Shown here: positions 32,301 to 41,844 of the stretch, piece by piece | How the letters are laid out: every line of letters starts with the position of its first letter | Numbering within the stretch: position 1 is the first letter of the stretch | Assembly: GCF_035989885.1 (NCBI RefSeq) | Contig: NZ_CP108518.1 | Location: forward strand, 5,571,001 to 5,635,000 | Direction of reading: 5' to 3' | Length of the DNA stretch: 64,000 nt | DNA from: Streptomyces sp. NBC_01232 | GTDB taxonomy: Bacteria > Actinomycetota > Actinomycetes > Streptomycetales > Streptomycetaceae | Position numbers and translations under genes: made by a program | The notes under the pieces: generated by a model | The model's database searches: none | The model's input: only the letters and a program-made list of their open reading frames with translations | What the model was told of the DNA's origin: nothing

Positions 32301-32726
32301 GTGCCAGGCGTCTCGGGCCGGGTTCTTGTTGTCGACGACAACAAGGTCATCCGGCAGCTGATCAGGGTCAACCTCGAGCTGGAGGGCTTCGAGGTCGTGA
32401 CCGCGAACGATGGTGCCGAGTGTCTGGACGTCGTGCATCGGGTGGCTCCCGATGTGATCACCCTTGATGTGGTCATGCCGCGGCTGGACGGGTTCGGGGC
32501 CGCCGCGCAGTTGCGGGCCGATCCGCGGACCCGGGACGTGCCCGTCGCCATTGTCAGTGCCTGTACGCAGCATGAGGTCGAGGCCGGGATCGCGGCCGGG
32601 GTCGATGCCTTCCTCGCCAAGCCGTTCGAGCCCACCGAGCTGGTCAGGGTCGTGCGCAGGCTGGTCGAACGCAAGGATCGGCGCGACGGGAGGAAAGGGG
32701 CTCCCGCTGGGAGGGGGAGGGGATAG
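32301..32726 (+). CDS. Single-domain response regulator (CheY-like receiver)
   Basis: The product is about 141 residues and consists of one receiver domain. The acidic pocket is VVDDNK, the phospho-acceptor aspartate is in VITLDVVMPRLDG, the switch residue is in VAIVSACT and the conserved lysine is in FLAKPFEP. No output domain follows; the last 20 residues are a basic low-complexity tail. GTG 32301 was chosen since it places the receiver at the N-terminus. There is no adjacent kinase. It stands between tRNA-Arg and nrtL, an arrangement I recall as conserved in Streptomyces. Confidence 0.88.
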   Translation: MPGVSGRVLVVDDNKVIRQLIRVNLELEGFEVVTANDGAECLDVVHRVAPDVITLDVVMPRLDGFGAAAQLRADPRTRDVPVAIVSACTQHEVEAGIAAGVDAFLAKPFEPTELVRVVRRLVERKDRRDGRKGAPAGRGRG

Positions 32727-32846
32727 GTTCTTCTGCTTCCCCTGTTTCCCCTCGTTTCTTCCTGCCCCTCCCTTCGCTTGTTCCGTCCTCCTCGCGTCCG
32801 CTGTTCACATGCCGAAACCCTTGGCGGGATGAGGGGTCGTCTCCCC

Positions 32847-32852
32847 TAGGCT
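32847..32852 (+). promoter_or_regulatory. Candidate -10 element for a leaderless nrtL-lysA transcript
   Basis: TAGGCT lies eight bases before the GTG start of nrtL, and there is no Shine-Dalgarno sequence. This is the usual layout of a leaderless mRNA in actinomycetes. No convincing -35 box is seen at 17-18 bp. Confidence 0.4.
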
Positions 32853-32859
32853 TGGACCC

Positions 32860-33888
32860 GTGAACCCCGCCGACCTCCCCCGTGCCGTCGTACGCGCCGT
32901 ACGCTGCGCCGTCGCCGACGGGGAGCTGGCCGCCGGCGCGGGTGTGCCCGAGCGGGTCGTCGTCGAGCGGACCCGGCCCGGCGGGGTGGGGGACTACGCC
33001 ACCCCCGTCGCCTTCCAGGTCGCCAAGTCCGCCGGGTGTGCGCCGCAGGCCGTGGCGCAGGTGCTTGCCCGGCGGCTCGCCCAGGAGCCTGGGATCGAGC
33101 AGGTCGAGGTGACCGGTCCCGGCTTCCTCTGTTTCGTGCTGCCGGCGCCCACCGCCCCCGGCGTCATCTCGCGGGGGATCGTCGACGACATCGTCATCCG
33201 CGACGTGCGCGGAGGTGCCGCTCTCCTCTCGCCGGCCGACACCGCCGACGCCGACGCCTCCCGCGGACCCCGCGAGCGCGTCGTGCACGCGTGCGTGCTG
33301 CGGCTCCTGCGCACCCAGGGCATCCAGAGCACCCAGGGCATCCAGGGCGTCCAGGGCATCCAGGGCGTCCACGATGAGATCGGCCCGCTTACCGTCGCCC
33401 CCGTCGCCAAGCGCGACGGGGACGTCCTCGCCCGCTACGGGCGCGACGCCGCCTCCTGGGCCATGCTCGCCGTGCCGGCCGGTCAGACGCCCGCGTTCAG
33501 TGAGGCGCTGCTCCTCCAGTCCGAGGCCAGCGAGTTCTTCCGGGTGCGGTACGCCCACGCCCGCGCGCATGCCCTCGTACGCAACGCCGATGAGCTGGGC
33601 TTCCACCCCGAGGCGGGCGATGTCGACGCGCCCGCGCTGCTGCGCGCGCTCGCCGACCACGCCCTCGTCCTCGAAGCCGCCGCGCACCACCGTGCGCCCG
33701 AGCGGCTGGTGCGGCAGCTCGTCGACGTGGCCGACGCGCTGCTCGACTTCCAGTACCGCGTCCTGCCCAAGGGTGACGAGAAACCCTCGGCCGCCCACCG
33801 CGCCCGGCTGGCTCTTGCCGAAGCCGCCGGGACGGTGCTGGCCGGTGGCCTGGCCCTGCTCGGCATAGACGCACCGACACGCCTGTGA
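32860..33888 (+). CDS. nrtL: ArgS-related anticodon-binding protein NrtL
   Basis: The product has 342 residues. It contains the additional N-terminal domain of arginyl-tRNA synthetase (GGVGDYATPVAFQVAK and VEVTGPGFLCFVL) and the C-terminal DALR anticodon-binding domain (VRYAHARAHALVRNA ... LLDFQYRVLP). The whole catalytic Rossmann core with its signature sequences is absent. It is therefore an ArgS relative without aminoacylation activity. It lies 19 bp before lysA as in other Streptomyces. A Gly-Ile-Gln-Gly repeat interrupts the linker. Confidence 0.85.
   Translation: MNPADLPRAVVRAVRCAVADGELAAGAGVPERVVVERTRPGGVGDYATPVAFQVAKSAGCAPQAVAQVLARRLAQEPGIEQVEVTGPGFLCFVLPAPTAPGVISRGIVDDIVIRDVRGGAALLSPADTADADASRGPRERVVHACVLRLLRTQGIQSTQGIQGVQGIQGVHDEIGPLTVAPVAKRDGDVLARYGRDAASWAMLAVPAGQTPAFSEALLLQSEASEFFRVRYAHARAHALVRNADELGFHPEAGDVDAPALLRALADHALVLEAAAHHRAPERLVRQLVDVADALLDFQYRVLPKGDEKPSAAHRARLALAEAAGTVLAGGLALLGIDAPTRL
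33311..33371. repeat. 9-bp in-frame tandem repeat inside nrtL
   Basis: Units of the type GGCATCCAG or GGCGTCCAG repeat about six times and encode G-I-Q / G-V-Q tripeptides (QGIQGVQGIQGV). The repeat lies in the linker between the two folded domains, where length change would be tolerated. Confidence 0.85.
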
Positions 33889-33907
33889 CCCGCGAAGAGA
33901 GATACCG

Positions 33908-35299
33908 ATGAGCCGTTCCGCGCACCCCGCCGGGCCCCGCCACGCCGACGTCCTGCCCGAGGGCCACTACTCCCCGCCGCCCGCCGACCTGAACGCGCTC
34001 GACGAGAAGGTCTGGGCCCGGACCGTCGAGCGCAACGCGGACGGGGTCGTCGCCGTCGGCGGCATCGAAGTGACCAGGCTCGCCGAGGAGTTCGGCACCC
34101 CCGCCTACTTCCTCGACGAGGAGGACTTCCGGTCCCGGTGCCGGGCCTGGGCGCACGCCTTCGGCCCCGACGCCGACGTCTTCTACGCCGGCAAGGCGTT
34201 CCTCTCCAAGGCCGTCGTGAAGTGGCTGAAGGAAGAGGGTCTCAATGTGGACGTGTGCTCCGGCGGGGAGCTGAGCACCGCGCTCGCCGCCGGGATGCCC
34301 GCCGACCGGATCGCCTTCCACGGCAACAACAAGTCCGAGGGCGAGATCCGCCGGGCCGTCGAGGCGGGGGTCGGGCGCATCGTGCTCGACTCCTTCCAGG
34401 AGATCGCCCGCGTCGCGCACATCGCCCGTGAACTCGGCGTTCGCCAGCCCGTCCAGATCCGTGTGACGGTCGGCGTCGAGGCACACACCCACGAGTTCAT
34501 CGCCACCGCGCACGAGGACCAGAAGTTCGGCATCGCGGTCGCCGACGGTTCCGCCGCCGAGGCCGTGCGCCGCGCGCTCGGGCACGACTCGCTGGAGCTG
34601 CTCGGCGTCCACTCCCACATCGGTTCGCAGATCTTCGACATGGCCGGCTTCGAGGTCTCCGCCAAGCGCGTCGTACGACTGCTCGCGGCCGTACGGGACG
34701 AGCACGGCGTGGAGCTGCCCGAGATCGACCTCGGCGGCGGCCTCGGCATCGCCTACACCTCGGGCGACGACCCCCGCGAGCCCCACGAGATCGCGAAGGC
34801 CCTGCACGAGATCGTGGCCCGGGAGTGCGAGAGCGCCGGGCTGCGCGCCCCCCGGATCTCGGTGGAGCCCGGCCGCGCCATCGTCGGCCCGACCGCCTTC
34901 ACCCTGTACGAGGTGGGGACGATCAAGCCGCTGGAGGGTCTGCGGACCTACGTGAGCGTCGACGGCGGGATGTCCGACAACATCCGCACGGCCCTGTACG
35001 ACGCCGAATACTCCATCGCGCTCGTCTCCCGCACGTCCGACGCCGAGCCCATGCTCGTGCGCGTCGTCGGCAAGCACTGCGAGAGCGGCGACATCGTCGT
35101 GAAGGACGCGTTCCTGCCCGCCGACCTCGCCCCCGGCGACCTCCTGGCCGTCCCGGCGACCGGTGCGTACTGCCGCTCCATGGCCAGCAACTACAACCAC
35201 GCACTCCGCCCGCCCGTCGTCGCCGTGCGTGACGGACAGGCCCGAGTGATCGTCCGCCGCGAGACGGAGGAAGATCTCCTGCGTCTCGACCTCGGATGA
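33908..35299 (+). CDS. lysA: Diaminopimelate decarboxylase
   Basis: The 463-residue PLP enzyme makes L-lysine from meso-diaminopimelate. The fold III decarboxylase features are present: K96 in VFYAGKAFLSK binds PLP, HGNNKSEGEI and GVHSHIGSQI line the barrel, DLGGGLGIAY binds the phosphate, and the C-terminal CESGD and GAYCRSMASNYN supply the active-site cysteine and tyrosine. ATG 33908 has an AGAGA-type ribosome site. It is cotranscribed with nrtL and precedes hom by 124 bp with a perfect inverted repeat. Confidence 0.97.
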   Translation: MSRSAHPAGPRHADVLPEGHYSPPPADLNALDEKVWARTVERNADGVVAVGGIEVTRLAEEFGTPAYFLDEEDFRSRCRAWAHAFGPDADVFYAGKAFLSKAVVKWLKEEGLNVDVCSGGELSTALAAGMPADRIAFHGNNKSEGEIRRAVEAGVGRIVLDSFQEIARVAHIARELGVRQPVQIRVTVGVEAHTHEFIATAHEDQKFGIAVADGSAAEAVRRALGHDSLELLGVHSHIGSQIFDMAGFEVSAKRVVRLLAAVRDEHGVELPEIDLGGGLGIAYTSGDDPREPHEIAKALHEIVARECESAGLRAPRISVEPGRAIVGPTAFTLYEVGTIKPLEGLRTYVSVDGGMSDNIRTALYDAEYSIALVSRTSDAEPMLVRVVGKHCESGDIVVKDAFLPADLAPGDLLAVPATGAYCRSMASNYNHALRPPVVAVRDGQARVIVRRETEEDLLRLDLG

Positions 35300-35309
35300 T
35301 GAAATAGGT

Positions 35310-35358
35310 GTCTCACTCAATGGACCGAGGATGGAAACTGCTGTCCATTGAGTGAGAC
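35310..35358. promoter_or_regulatory. Perfect 16-bp inverted repeat between lysA and hom
   Basis: GTCTCACTCAATGGAC at 35310-35325 and its exact complement at 35343-35358 are separated by 17 bp. It is AT-richer than the surroundings and is not followed by a T-tract, so it looks more like an operator for a dimeric or tetrameric regulator, or a leader RNA hairpin, than an intrinsic terminator. It stands 66 bp upstream of the hom ATG and could control the hom-thrC operon. Confidence 0.6.
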
Positions 35359-35423
35359 TTGTTCCACCCGGCGGGCAAACCGCCCGCACGGGGACTGATG
35401 GAAGATCGAAAGGCGTAGGTCGA

Positions 35424-36716
35424 ATGATGCGTACGCGTCCGCTGAAGGTGGCGCTGCTGGGCTGTGGAGTGGTCGGCTCAGAGGTGGCTCGCATCATGAC
35501 GACGCACGCCGACGACCTCACGCAGAGGATCGGCGCGCCCGTGGAGCTCGCCGGCGTGGCCGTACGCCGCCCCTCCAAGGTCCGCGAGGGCATCGATCCC
35601 GCGCTGATCACCACCGATGCGACCGCCCTCCTCAAACGCGGTGACATCGACATCGCCATCGAGGTCATCGGCGGCATCGAGCCCGCCCGCGGCCTCATCA
35701 CCACCGCCTTCGAGCAGGGCATCTCGGTGGTCTCCGCGAACAAGGCGCTGCTCGCCCAGGACGGCGCCGCGCTGCACGCCGCGGCGGAGCAGCACGGACT
35801 GGACCTGTACTACGAGGCCGCCGTCGCCGGTGCCATCCCGCTGGTCCGCCCGATGCGCGAGTCGCTCGCGGGCGACAAGATCAACCGCGTGATGGGCATC
35901 GTCAACGGCACGACGAACTTCATCCTCGACAAGATGGACTCCACCGGCGCCGGGTACCAGGAGGCGCTCGACGAGGCCACCGCCCTCGGGTACGCCGAGG
36001 CCGACCCGACCGCCGACGTCGAGGGCTACGACGCCGCCGCCAAGGCCGCGATCCTGGCCGGCATCGCCTTCCACACCCGCGTCCGCCTGGACGACGTGTA
36101 CCGCGAGGGCATGACCGAGGTCAGCGCGGCCGACTTCGCCTCCGCCAAGCGGATGGGCTGCACCATCAAGCTCCTCGCCATCCTGGAGCGCGCCGCCGAC
36201 GGCGAGTCCGTCACCGCCCGCGTCCACCCGGCGATGATCCCGCTCACCCACCCGCTCGCCTCCGTCCGCGAGGCGTACAACGCCGTCTTCGTCGAGGCGG
36301 AGGCCGCCGGGCGGCTCATGTTCTACGGGCCCGGCGCGGGCGGCGCGCCGACCGCGTCCGCGGTCCTCGGCGACCTCGTCGCCGTCGCCCGCAACAAGCT
36401 CGCCGAGGCAACGGGGCCCGGCGAGTCGGCGTACACCCAGCTGCCGGTCAGCCCCATGGGGGATGTCGTCACCCGCTACCACATCAGCCTCGATGTGGCG
36501 GACAAGCCGGGCGTTCTCGCCCAGGTGGCGACCACCTTCGCGGAGCACGGTGTGTCCATCGACACCGTCCGCCAGCAGGGCAAGGACGGCGAGGCCTCCC
36601 TCGTCGTCGTCACCCACCGCGCCGACGACGCGGCCCTCTCCGGGACCGTCGAGGCGCTGCGGAAGCTGGACACCGTCCGCGGTGTCGCCAGCATCATGCG
36701 TGTTGAAGGGGAGTAA
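35424..36716 (+). CDS. hom: Homoserine dehydrogenase
   Basis: The product is 430 residues. The NAD(P)-binding Rossmann motif is VALLGCGVVGSEVA at the N-terminus. The catalytic region includes EAAVAGAIPLVRPMRESLAG and VMGIVNGTTNFILDKM. A C-terminal ACT domain (YHISLDVADKPGVLAQVATTF) of the type that senses threonine covers the last 80 residues. It reduces aspartate semialdehyde to homoserine. The second ATG at 35427 is an alternative start. thrC follows after six bases. Confidence 0.97.
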   Translation: MMRTRPLKVALLGCGVVGSEVARIMTTHADDLTQRIGAPVELAGVAVRRPSKVREGIDPALITTDATALLKRGDIDIAIEVIGGIEPARGLITTAFEQGISVVSANKALLAQDGAALHAAAEQHGLDLYYEAAVAGAIPLVRPMRESLAGDKINRVMGIVNGTTNFILDKMDSTGAGYQEALDEATALGYAEADPTADVEGYDAAAKAAILAGIAFHTRVRLDDVYREGMTEVSAADFASAKRMGCTIKLLAILERAADGESVTARVHPAMIPLTHPLASVREAYNAVFVEAEAAGRLMFYGPGAGGAPTASAVLGDLVAVARNKLAEATGPGESAYTQLPVSPMGDVVTRYHISLDVADKPGVLAQVATTFAEHGVSIDTVRQQGKDGEASLVVVTHRADDAALSGTVEALRKLDTVRGVASIMRVEGE

Positions 36717-36722
36717 GGACCC

Positions 36723-37793
36723 ATGAGCAGCAATCGCACCCACCAGTGGCGCGGCATCATCGAGGAGTACCGGGACCGCCTGCCGGTCACGGCCACGACT
36801 CCCGTGGTGACGCTCCGTGAGGGTGGCACTCCCCTCGTCCCCGCCCAGGTGCTCTCCGAGCGCACCGGTTGCGAGGTGCACCTGAAGGTCGAAGGGGCGA
36901 ACCCCACGGGGTCCTTCAAGGACCGCGGCATGACCATGGCGATCACCAAGGCCAAGGAGGAGGGTGCGAAGGCGGTCATCTGCGCCTCCACCGGCAACAC
37001 TTCGGCCTCCGCCGCCGCGTACGCGGTGCGCGCCGGGATGGTCTGCGCGGTGCTCGTGCCCCGCGGCAAGATCGCGCTGGGCAAGATGGGCCAGGCGCTG
37101 GTGCACGGCGCCAAGATCCTGCAGGTGGACGGCAACTTCGACGACTGCCTGAACCTGGCCCGCGCGCTCTCCGACAACTACCCCGTCGCGCTGGTCAATT
37201 CGGTCAACCCGGTGCGTATCGAGGGCCAGAAGACGGCCGCGTTCGAGATCGTCGACGCGCTCGGTGACGCCCCCGACATCCACGTGCTGCCCGTCGGCAA
37301 CGCCGGCAACATCACCGCGTACTGGAAGGGCTTCAAGGAGTACAAGGCCGACGGCCTGTCCACCCGTACGCCCCGTGTGTGGGGTTTCCAGGCCTCCGGT
37401 TCCGCGCCCATCGTGCGCGGCGAGGTCGTCAAGGAGCCGCACACCATCGCCACCGCGATCCGGATCGGCAACCCGGCCTCCTGGGACTACGCGCTGGCCG
37501 CGCGCGACGAGTCGGGCGGCTTCATCGACGAGGTGACGGACCGCCAGATCCTCGCCGCCTACCGGCTGTTGGCCTCCCAGGAGGGCGTCTTCGTCGAGCC
37601 CGCCTCGGCCGCCTCGGTGGCCGGCCTGCTCAAGGCCGCCGAGCTGGGCCTGGTCGACCCCGGCCAGCAGATCGTGTGCACCGTCACCGGCAACGGCCTG
37701 AAGGACCCCGACTGGGCGATCGCCGGCGCTCCGCAGCCGGTCACCGTTCCGGTGGACGCCGAAGCCGCCGCGCTGCGCCTCGGCCTGATCTGA
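36723..37793 (+). CDS. thrC: Threonine synthase
   Basis: The 356-residue fold II PLP enzyme converts O-phosphohomoserine to threonine. K66 in [15 protein letters not shown] is the PLP lysine. [18 protein letters not shown] and the phosphate-binding [16 protein letters not shown] are present. It is of the short bacterial class. It is coupled to hom (six-base gap). A strong terminator-like hairpin follows, separating it from thrB. Confidence 0.97.
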   Translation: MSSNRTHQWRGIIEEYRDRLPVTATTPVVTLREGGTPLVPAQVLSERTGCEVHLKVEGANPTGSFKDRGMTMAITKAKEEGAKAVICASTGNTSASAAAYAVRAGMVCAVLVPRGKIALGKMGQALVHGAKILQVDGNFDDCLNLARALSDNYPVALVNSVNPVRIEGQKTAAFEIVDALGDAPDIHVLPVGNAGNITAYWKGFKEYKADGLSTRTPRVWGFQASGSAPIVRGEVVKEPHTIATAIRIGNPASWDYALAARDESGGFIDEVTDRQILAAYRLLASQEGVFVEPASAASVAGLLKAAELGLVDPGQQIVCTVTGNGLKDPDWAIAGAPQPVTVPVDAEAAALRLGLI

Positions 37794-38168
37794 CCGCAGC
37801 ACCGCAGCACCTGCGGTACCGCAGCAGTACCCGCAACACCGAGTGAGCCGGGTCCCGGAGGGCTCCCGAAGGCCTTCCGGGGCCTTCCCGGGGCCCTCCG
37901 GAACCCGGCAACTCGCCCCGTACGACAACAAAAATGCGGCCTAAGTCGGTCGAAGTCGGTCGAAGTCCGCGACACGCATCGTGCGCCTCCTGTGCGCCCT
38001 ATGTCGCGAGAGAACCTTCCTTCGATACGCTGTACCTACATCCGCCACCGCGCATATGACTGCGGTGCTGCCCCGAGGGCCTTCGGGTGTCGTACGTTCT
38101 CCAGTACATTCGCAGCGAGCCAGCGAAGAGCGAAGATCTCGCACAGTCACAAGGAGTGTCATCGGACG
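37794..38168. other. 375-bp spacer between thrC and thrB
   Basis: It contains a short ACCGCAGCACC repeat after the thrC stop, the terminator at 37848-37908, a 10-bp direct repeat AGTCGGTCGA near 37945-37966, and the leader of thrB with AAGGAG 12 bp before the ATG. No gene is seen. The gap implies that thrB has its own promoter, possibly around GATACGCTGTACCT (about 38023-38036). Confidence 0.5.
37848..37908 (+). terminator. Terminator hairpin after thrC
   Basis: CCGGGTCCCGGAGGGC and GCCCTCCGGAACCCGG form 16-base arms with one mismatch. The interior folds into smaller CCGG-rich hairpins. There is no U-tract, as is common for terminators in this genus. Confidence 0.65.
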
Positions 38169-39095
38169 ATGGCCGGTCCAGCGTTCCGCGCCGCCGCCGT
38201 ACGGGTGCGCGTCCCCGCCAGCAGTGCCAACCTCGGCCCGGGCTTCGACGCCCTGGGCCTGGCCCTGGGGCTCTACGACGACGTAGTCGTCCGGGTGGCC
38301 GACTCCGGCCTGAACATCGACATCGCGGGTGAGGGTGCCGACACCCTCCCGCGGGACGAGAGCCACCTGCTCGTACGCTCCATGCGCACCGCCTTCGACC
38401 TGCTGGGCGGCCAGCCGCGCGGCCTCGAGGTCGTCTGCGCCAACCGCATCCCGCACGGCCGCGGCCTCGGTTCCTCCTCCGCCGCCATCTGCGCCGGCAT
38501 CGTCGCCGCCCGCGCCGTGACCATAGGCGGCGAGGCCAAGCTCGACGACGCGGCGCTGCTGGAGCTCGCCACCGAGATCGAGGGCCACCCCGACAACGTT
38601 GCCGCCTGTCTGCTCGGCGGATTCACCCTCGCCTGGATGGACGGCGGCAGCGCCAAGGCGATCCGGATGGAGCCCGCAGAGTCCATCGTTCCGGTGGTCT
38701 TCGTACCGTCCAGGCCGGTTCTGACGGAGACCGCGCGCGGCCTGCTGCCGCGCAACGTCCCGCACGTGGACGCGGCCGTCAACGCGGGCCGTGCGGGTCT
38801 GCTCGTGGAAGCCCTGACCAGGCGTCCCGAGCTCCTGCTGCCGGCCACCGAGGACCGGCTCCACCAGGAGTACCGCTCCCCGGCGATGCCGGAGAGCGTC
38901 GCACTCGTCAACAGGCTGCGGGCGGACGGGATCCCCGCGGTCATCTCCGGTGCGGGCCCGACGGTCCTCGCGCTGGTCGACAACGGCGCGGCCGACAAGG
39001 TCGCGCAGCTCGCGGGCGAGGGATGGGCCGCAAACCGGCTCGCGCTCGACGCCGCGGGCGCGAGCGTACTTCCGCTGGGCACCCAGGGCGGCTGA
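38169..39095 (+). CDS. thrB: Homoserine kinase
   Basis: The 308-residue GHMP kinase phosphorylates homoserine for ThrC. It starts with RVRVPASSANLGPGFDALGL (substrate loop), has the ATP-binding GHMP motif PHGRGLGSSSAAI and the C-terminal ISGAGPTVLAL. It follows hom-thrC in pathway context but is separated by a 375-bp spacer with a terminator. Confidence 0.97.
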   Translation: MAGPAFRAAAVRVRVPASSANLGPGFDALGLALGLYDDVVVRVADSGLNIDIAGEGADTLPRDESHLLVRSMRTAFDLLGGQPRGLEVVCANRIPHGRGLGSSSAAICAGIVAARAVTIGGEAKLDDAALLELATEIEGHPDNVAACLLGGFTLAWMDGGSAKAIRMEPAESIVPVVFVPSRPVLTETARGLLPRNVPHVDAAVNAGRAGLLVEALTRRPELLLPATEDRLHQEYRSPAMPESVALVNRLRADGIPAVISGAGPTVLALVDNGAADKVAQLAGEGWAANRLALDAAGASVLPLGTQGG

Positions 39096-39525
39096 GCCGC
39101 TTTTCGGAGTGCACAGCCGGTCAGGGGCGGGCGGCCTGGGCAGGCCGCCCGCGCGGAAGGGCGCGATTGCCGGTGATTGAGAGGGGGAATATCTATTGGA
39201 TCCGGTAGTGTTAGTCTCAAGTGCGCATCGGAAGCCGCCATGGCTCGGTGCTCAGTGTCCCCATTCGGGACCACATTTCTTCCGGGAGCCTCCCCGACTG
39301 CTTTGATCACTCCAGCAGTTTCGAGCACGCTCCGGAATCGGCGTGACATTCCCACGCTTTCAGCTCGGGGGCTTCTCGCCGGAACCAGCCATGCACGTTT
39401 CCCTCCGCCGTATTTCTACCGGCGGACCACCGCCCCGGCACGGTCCACACCTAGGACTGTTGTCGGACAGCACAACCGGTCGCCGAGCCAGACAGGCCGA
39501 CGTCCGCTCCAGGGAAGGACCCTTC
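39096..39525. other. 430-bp leader region of rho
   Basis: There is no gene in this interval although one frame stays open into rho. AT-rich sequence at about 39177-39222 (GGGGGAATATCTATTGGATC then TTAGTCTCAAGT) is the likely promoter zone. That leaves about 300 nt of untranslated leader, rich in C and poor in G in parts, where Rho autoregulation could act. GGGAAGG precedes the GTG start. Confidence 0.5.
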
Positions 39526-41640
39526 GTGAGCGACACCACCGATCTGATGGGCGCTGCCGACACCTCTGTCGACACCAGTGCCCCCGCCGCGGGCGCCGCA
39601 CCCAAGCGTCGACGCACCGGCACCGGCCTTGACGGCATGGTCCTGGCCGAGCTGCAGCAGGTCGCGTCGGGCCTCGGGATCAGGGGCACCGCGCGGATGC
39701 GCAAGAGCCAGCTGATCGAGGTCATCAAGGAGGCGCAGGCGGGCAGCGGTGCCCCCAAGGCCGCTGCCTCCGCCGCCGCGGACACCGCCGAGGCCAAGCC
39801 GAAGCGCCGTGCCACCAGCAAGGCCCGTTCGGCCACCGCCGATGCTTCGCAGGCGGGTGGGGCCGCCGCCGAGGCGCCCGCCGAGAAGCCTGCCGCGCAG
39901 GCGCAGATCGAGATCCCGGGCCAGCCGGCCAGCGACGACGCGCCGGCCGGCGAGCGCCGCCGCCGTCGGGCCACCGCCCCCTCCGGCAGCCCGGAGGCCT
40001 CGGCCCCCGTCGCCGTGCAGGTCGAGCAGAAGACCGAGACGGTCCCCGCCGCCACCGCCCCGTCCGAGGCCAAGGCCGAAGCCGCCACCGCGGTCTCCGC
40101 CGGCCAGGCGCAGGGCCAGGACGGCGAAGGCCGTGGCCGTCGCGACCGCCGTGACCGCGGCGACCGCACCGACCGTCAGCGTGACCGTCGTGACCGCGGT
40201 GCCAAGGCCGACGACCAGGGCCAGGGCGGCCAGGGTCAGGGCCAGGGCGCGCAGGGCGGCCAGGGCCAGGGCGGCGGCCGCCAGGACCGTGCCGACCGCG
40301 CCGACCGCCAGCAGCAGGGCGGCCGAGGCCAGGGCCAGGGCCAGGGTCAGCAGGGCCGTCAGGACCGCCAGGACAACGGGCCGCAGGACGACTTCGACGG
40401 TGAGGACGGCCGTCGTGGCCGTCGCGGCCGCTACCGCGACCGCCGTGGCCGTCGTGGCCGCGACGAGTTCGCGCCGAGCGAGCCGCAGGTCGCCGACGAC
40501 GACGTCCTGATCCCCGTCGCGGGCATCCTCGACATCCTCGACAACTACGCGTTCATCCGGACCTCGGGCTACCTGCCCGGCCCCAACGACGTGTACGTGT
40601 CCCTCGCCCAGGTCCGCAAGGCCGGCCTGCGCAAGGGTGACCACACCACCGGCGCCGTGCGCCAGCCCAAGGACGGCGAGCGTCGCGAGAAGTTCAACGC
40701 CCTCGTGCGTCTGGACTCGGTGAACGGCATGGCGCCCGAATCCGGCCGTGGCCGCCCGGAGTTCCAGAAGCTCACCCCGCTCTACCCGCAGGACCGGCTC
40801 CGTCTGGAGACCGACCCGGGCGTGCTGACCACCCGCATCATCGACCTCGTGTCGCCGATCGGTAAGGGCCAGCGCGGTCTGATCGTGGCCCCGCCGAAGA
40901 CCGGTAAGACCATGATCATGCAGGCGATCGCCAACGCGATCACCGTCAACAACCCCGAGTGCCACCTGATGGTCGTCCTGGTCGACGAGCGTCCGGAAGA
41001 GGTCACCGACATGCAGCGGTCGGTCAAGGGCGAGGTCATCTCCTCGACCTTCGACCGCCCGGCCGAGGACCACACCACCGTCGCCGAGCTGGCCATCGAG
41101 CGCGCCAAGCGTCTCGTCGAGCTGGGTCACGACGTGGTCGTCCTGCTGGACTCCATCACCCGTCTGGGCCGCGCGTACAACCTCTCGGCCCCCGCCTCCG
41201 GCCGCATCCTGTCCGGTGGTGTCGACTCGACCGCGCTGTACCCGCCGAAGCGCTTCTTCGGTGCCGCGCGCAACATCGAGGACGGCGGCTCGCTGACCAT
41301 CCTGGCCACCGCGCTGGTCGACACCGGCTCGCGCATGGACGAGGTGATCTTCGAGGAGTTCAAGGGCACCGGCAACATGGAGCTCAAGCTCGACCGGAAG
41401 CTCGCCGACAAGCGCATCTTCCCGGCCGTCGACGTCGACCCGTCGGGCACCCGCAAGGAGGAGATCCTCCTCAACGCGGAGGAGCTCGCCATCGTCTGGA
41501 AGCTGCGCCGGGTGCTGCACGCGCTCGACTCGCAGCAGGCGATCGAGCTGCTGCTCGACAAGATGAAGCAGACGAAGTCGAACGCCGAGTTCCTGATGCA
41601 GATCGCGAAGACGACCCCGTCGGGCAAGAACGACGACTGA
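39526..41640 (+). CDS. rho: Transcription termination factor Rho (actinobacterial, extended N-terminus)
   Basis: The product is 704 residues. An N-terminal SAP/Rho-N helix domain ([26 protein letters not shown] in part) is followed by an insertion of about 250 residues: an Ala/Lys-rich section and then Arg/Asp/Gly/Gln-rich repeats. The RNA-binding cold-shock domain begins around [17 protein letters not shown]. The ATPase has Walker A PPKTGKTM (K461) and Walker [20 protein letters not shown] 39526 is the start. The insertion is typical of high-GC actinobacterial Rho and adds RNA binding. Confidence 0.97.
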   Translation: MSDTTDLMGAADTSVDTSAPAAGAAPKRRRTGTGLDGMVLAELQQVASGLGIRGTARMRKSQLIEVIKEAQAGSGAPKAAASAAADTAEAKPKRRATSKARSATADASQAGGAAAEAPAEKPAAQAQIEIPGQPASDDAPAGERRRRRATAPSGSPEASAPVAVQVEQKTETVPAATAPSEAKAEAATAVSAGQAQGQDGEGRGRRDRRDRGDRTDRQRDRRDRGAKADDQGQGGQGQGQGAQGGQGQGGGRQDRADRADRQQQGGRGQGQGQGQQGRQDRQDNGPQDDFDGEDGRRGRRGRYRDRRGRRGRDEFAPSEPQVADDDVLIPVAGILDILDNYAFIRTSGYLPGPNDVYVSLAQVRKAGLRKGDHTTGAVRQPKDGERREKFNALVRLDSVNGMAPESGRGRPEFQKLTPLYPQDRLRLETDPGVLTTRIIDLVSPIGKGQRGLIVAPPKTGKTMIMQAIANAITVNNPECHLMVVLVDERPEEVTDMQRSVKGEVISSTFDRPAEDHTTVAELAIERAKRLVELGHDVVVLLDSITRLGRAYNLSAPASGRILSGGVDSTALYPPKRFFGAARNIEDGGSLTILATALVDTGSRMDEVIFEEFKGTGNMELKLDRKLADKRIFPAVDVDPSGTRKEEILLNAEELAIVWKLRRVLHALDSQQAIELLLDKMKQTKSNAEFLMQIAKTTPSGKNDD
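40198..40400. repeat. Gly-Gln-Arg low-complexity repeat in rho
   Basis: This stretch repeats CAGGGCCAGGGC and GGCCAGGGTCAG-type units in frame and encodes a Gly-Gln-rich, Arg/Asp-containing disordered segment at about residues 225-290 of Rho. Copy number is likely to vary between strains. Confidence 0.85.
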
Positions 41641-41660
41641 CGTCCCGCTCGCGCGTCACC

Positions 41661-41698
41661 GCGACAGCCCCCGCCGCACCCGCGGCGGGGGCTGTCGC
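41661..41698 (+). terminator. Rho gene terminator
   Basis: GCGACAGCCCCCGCCGC and its exact complement form a 17-bp stem with a 4-base loop, 20 bp after the rho stop. Confidence 0.85.
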
Positions 41699-41844
41699 GC
41701 TTCCACGTCCCGTACGGGCACCCCGTGCGGTGGTTCGGCCCGGAATGGAACCCTGCGCGGCGTACGCCCGTCTGTGTCAGGGGGACCGCGGGATCGGGAG
41801 CGGGCCACAGCGACCAGGGGACCGGACCCGGGACTGAGGAGAGC

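Noticed and set aside
39343..39525. ATG at 39343 as the rho start
   Set aside because: The added 61 residues are not family-like, and GTG 39526 has a good ribosome site before the conserved N-terminus.
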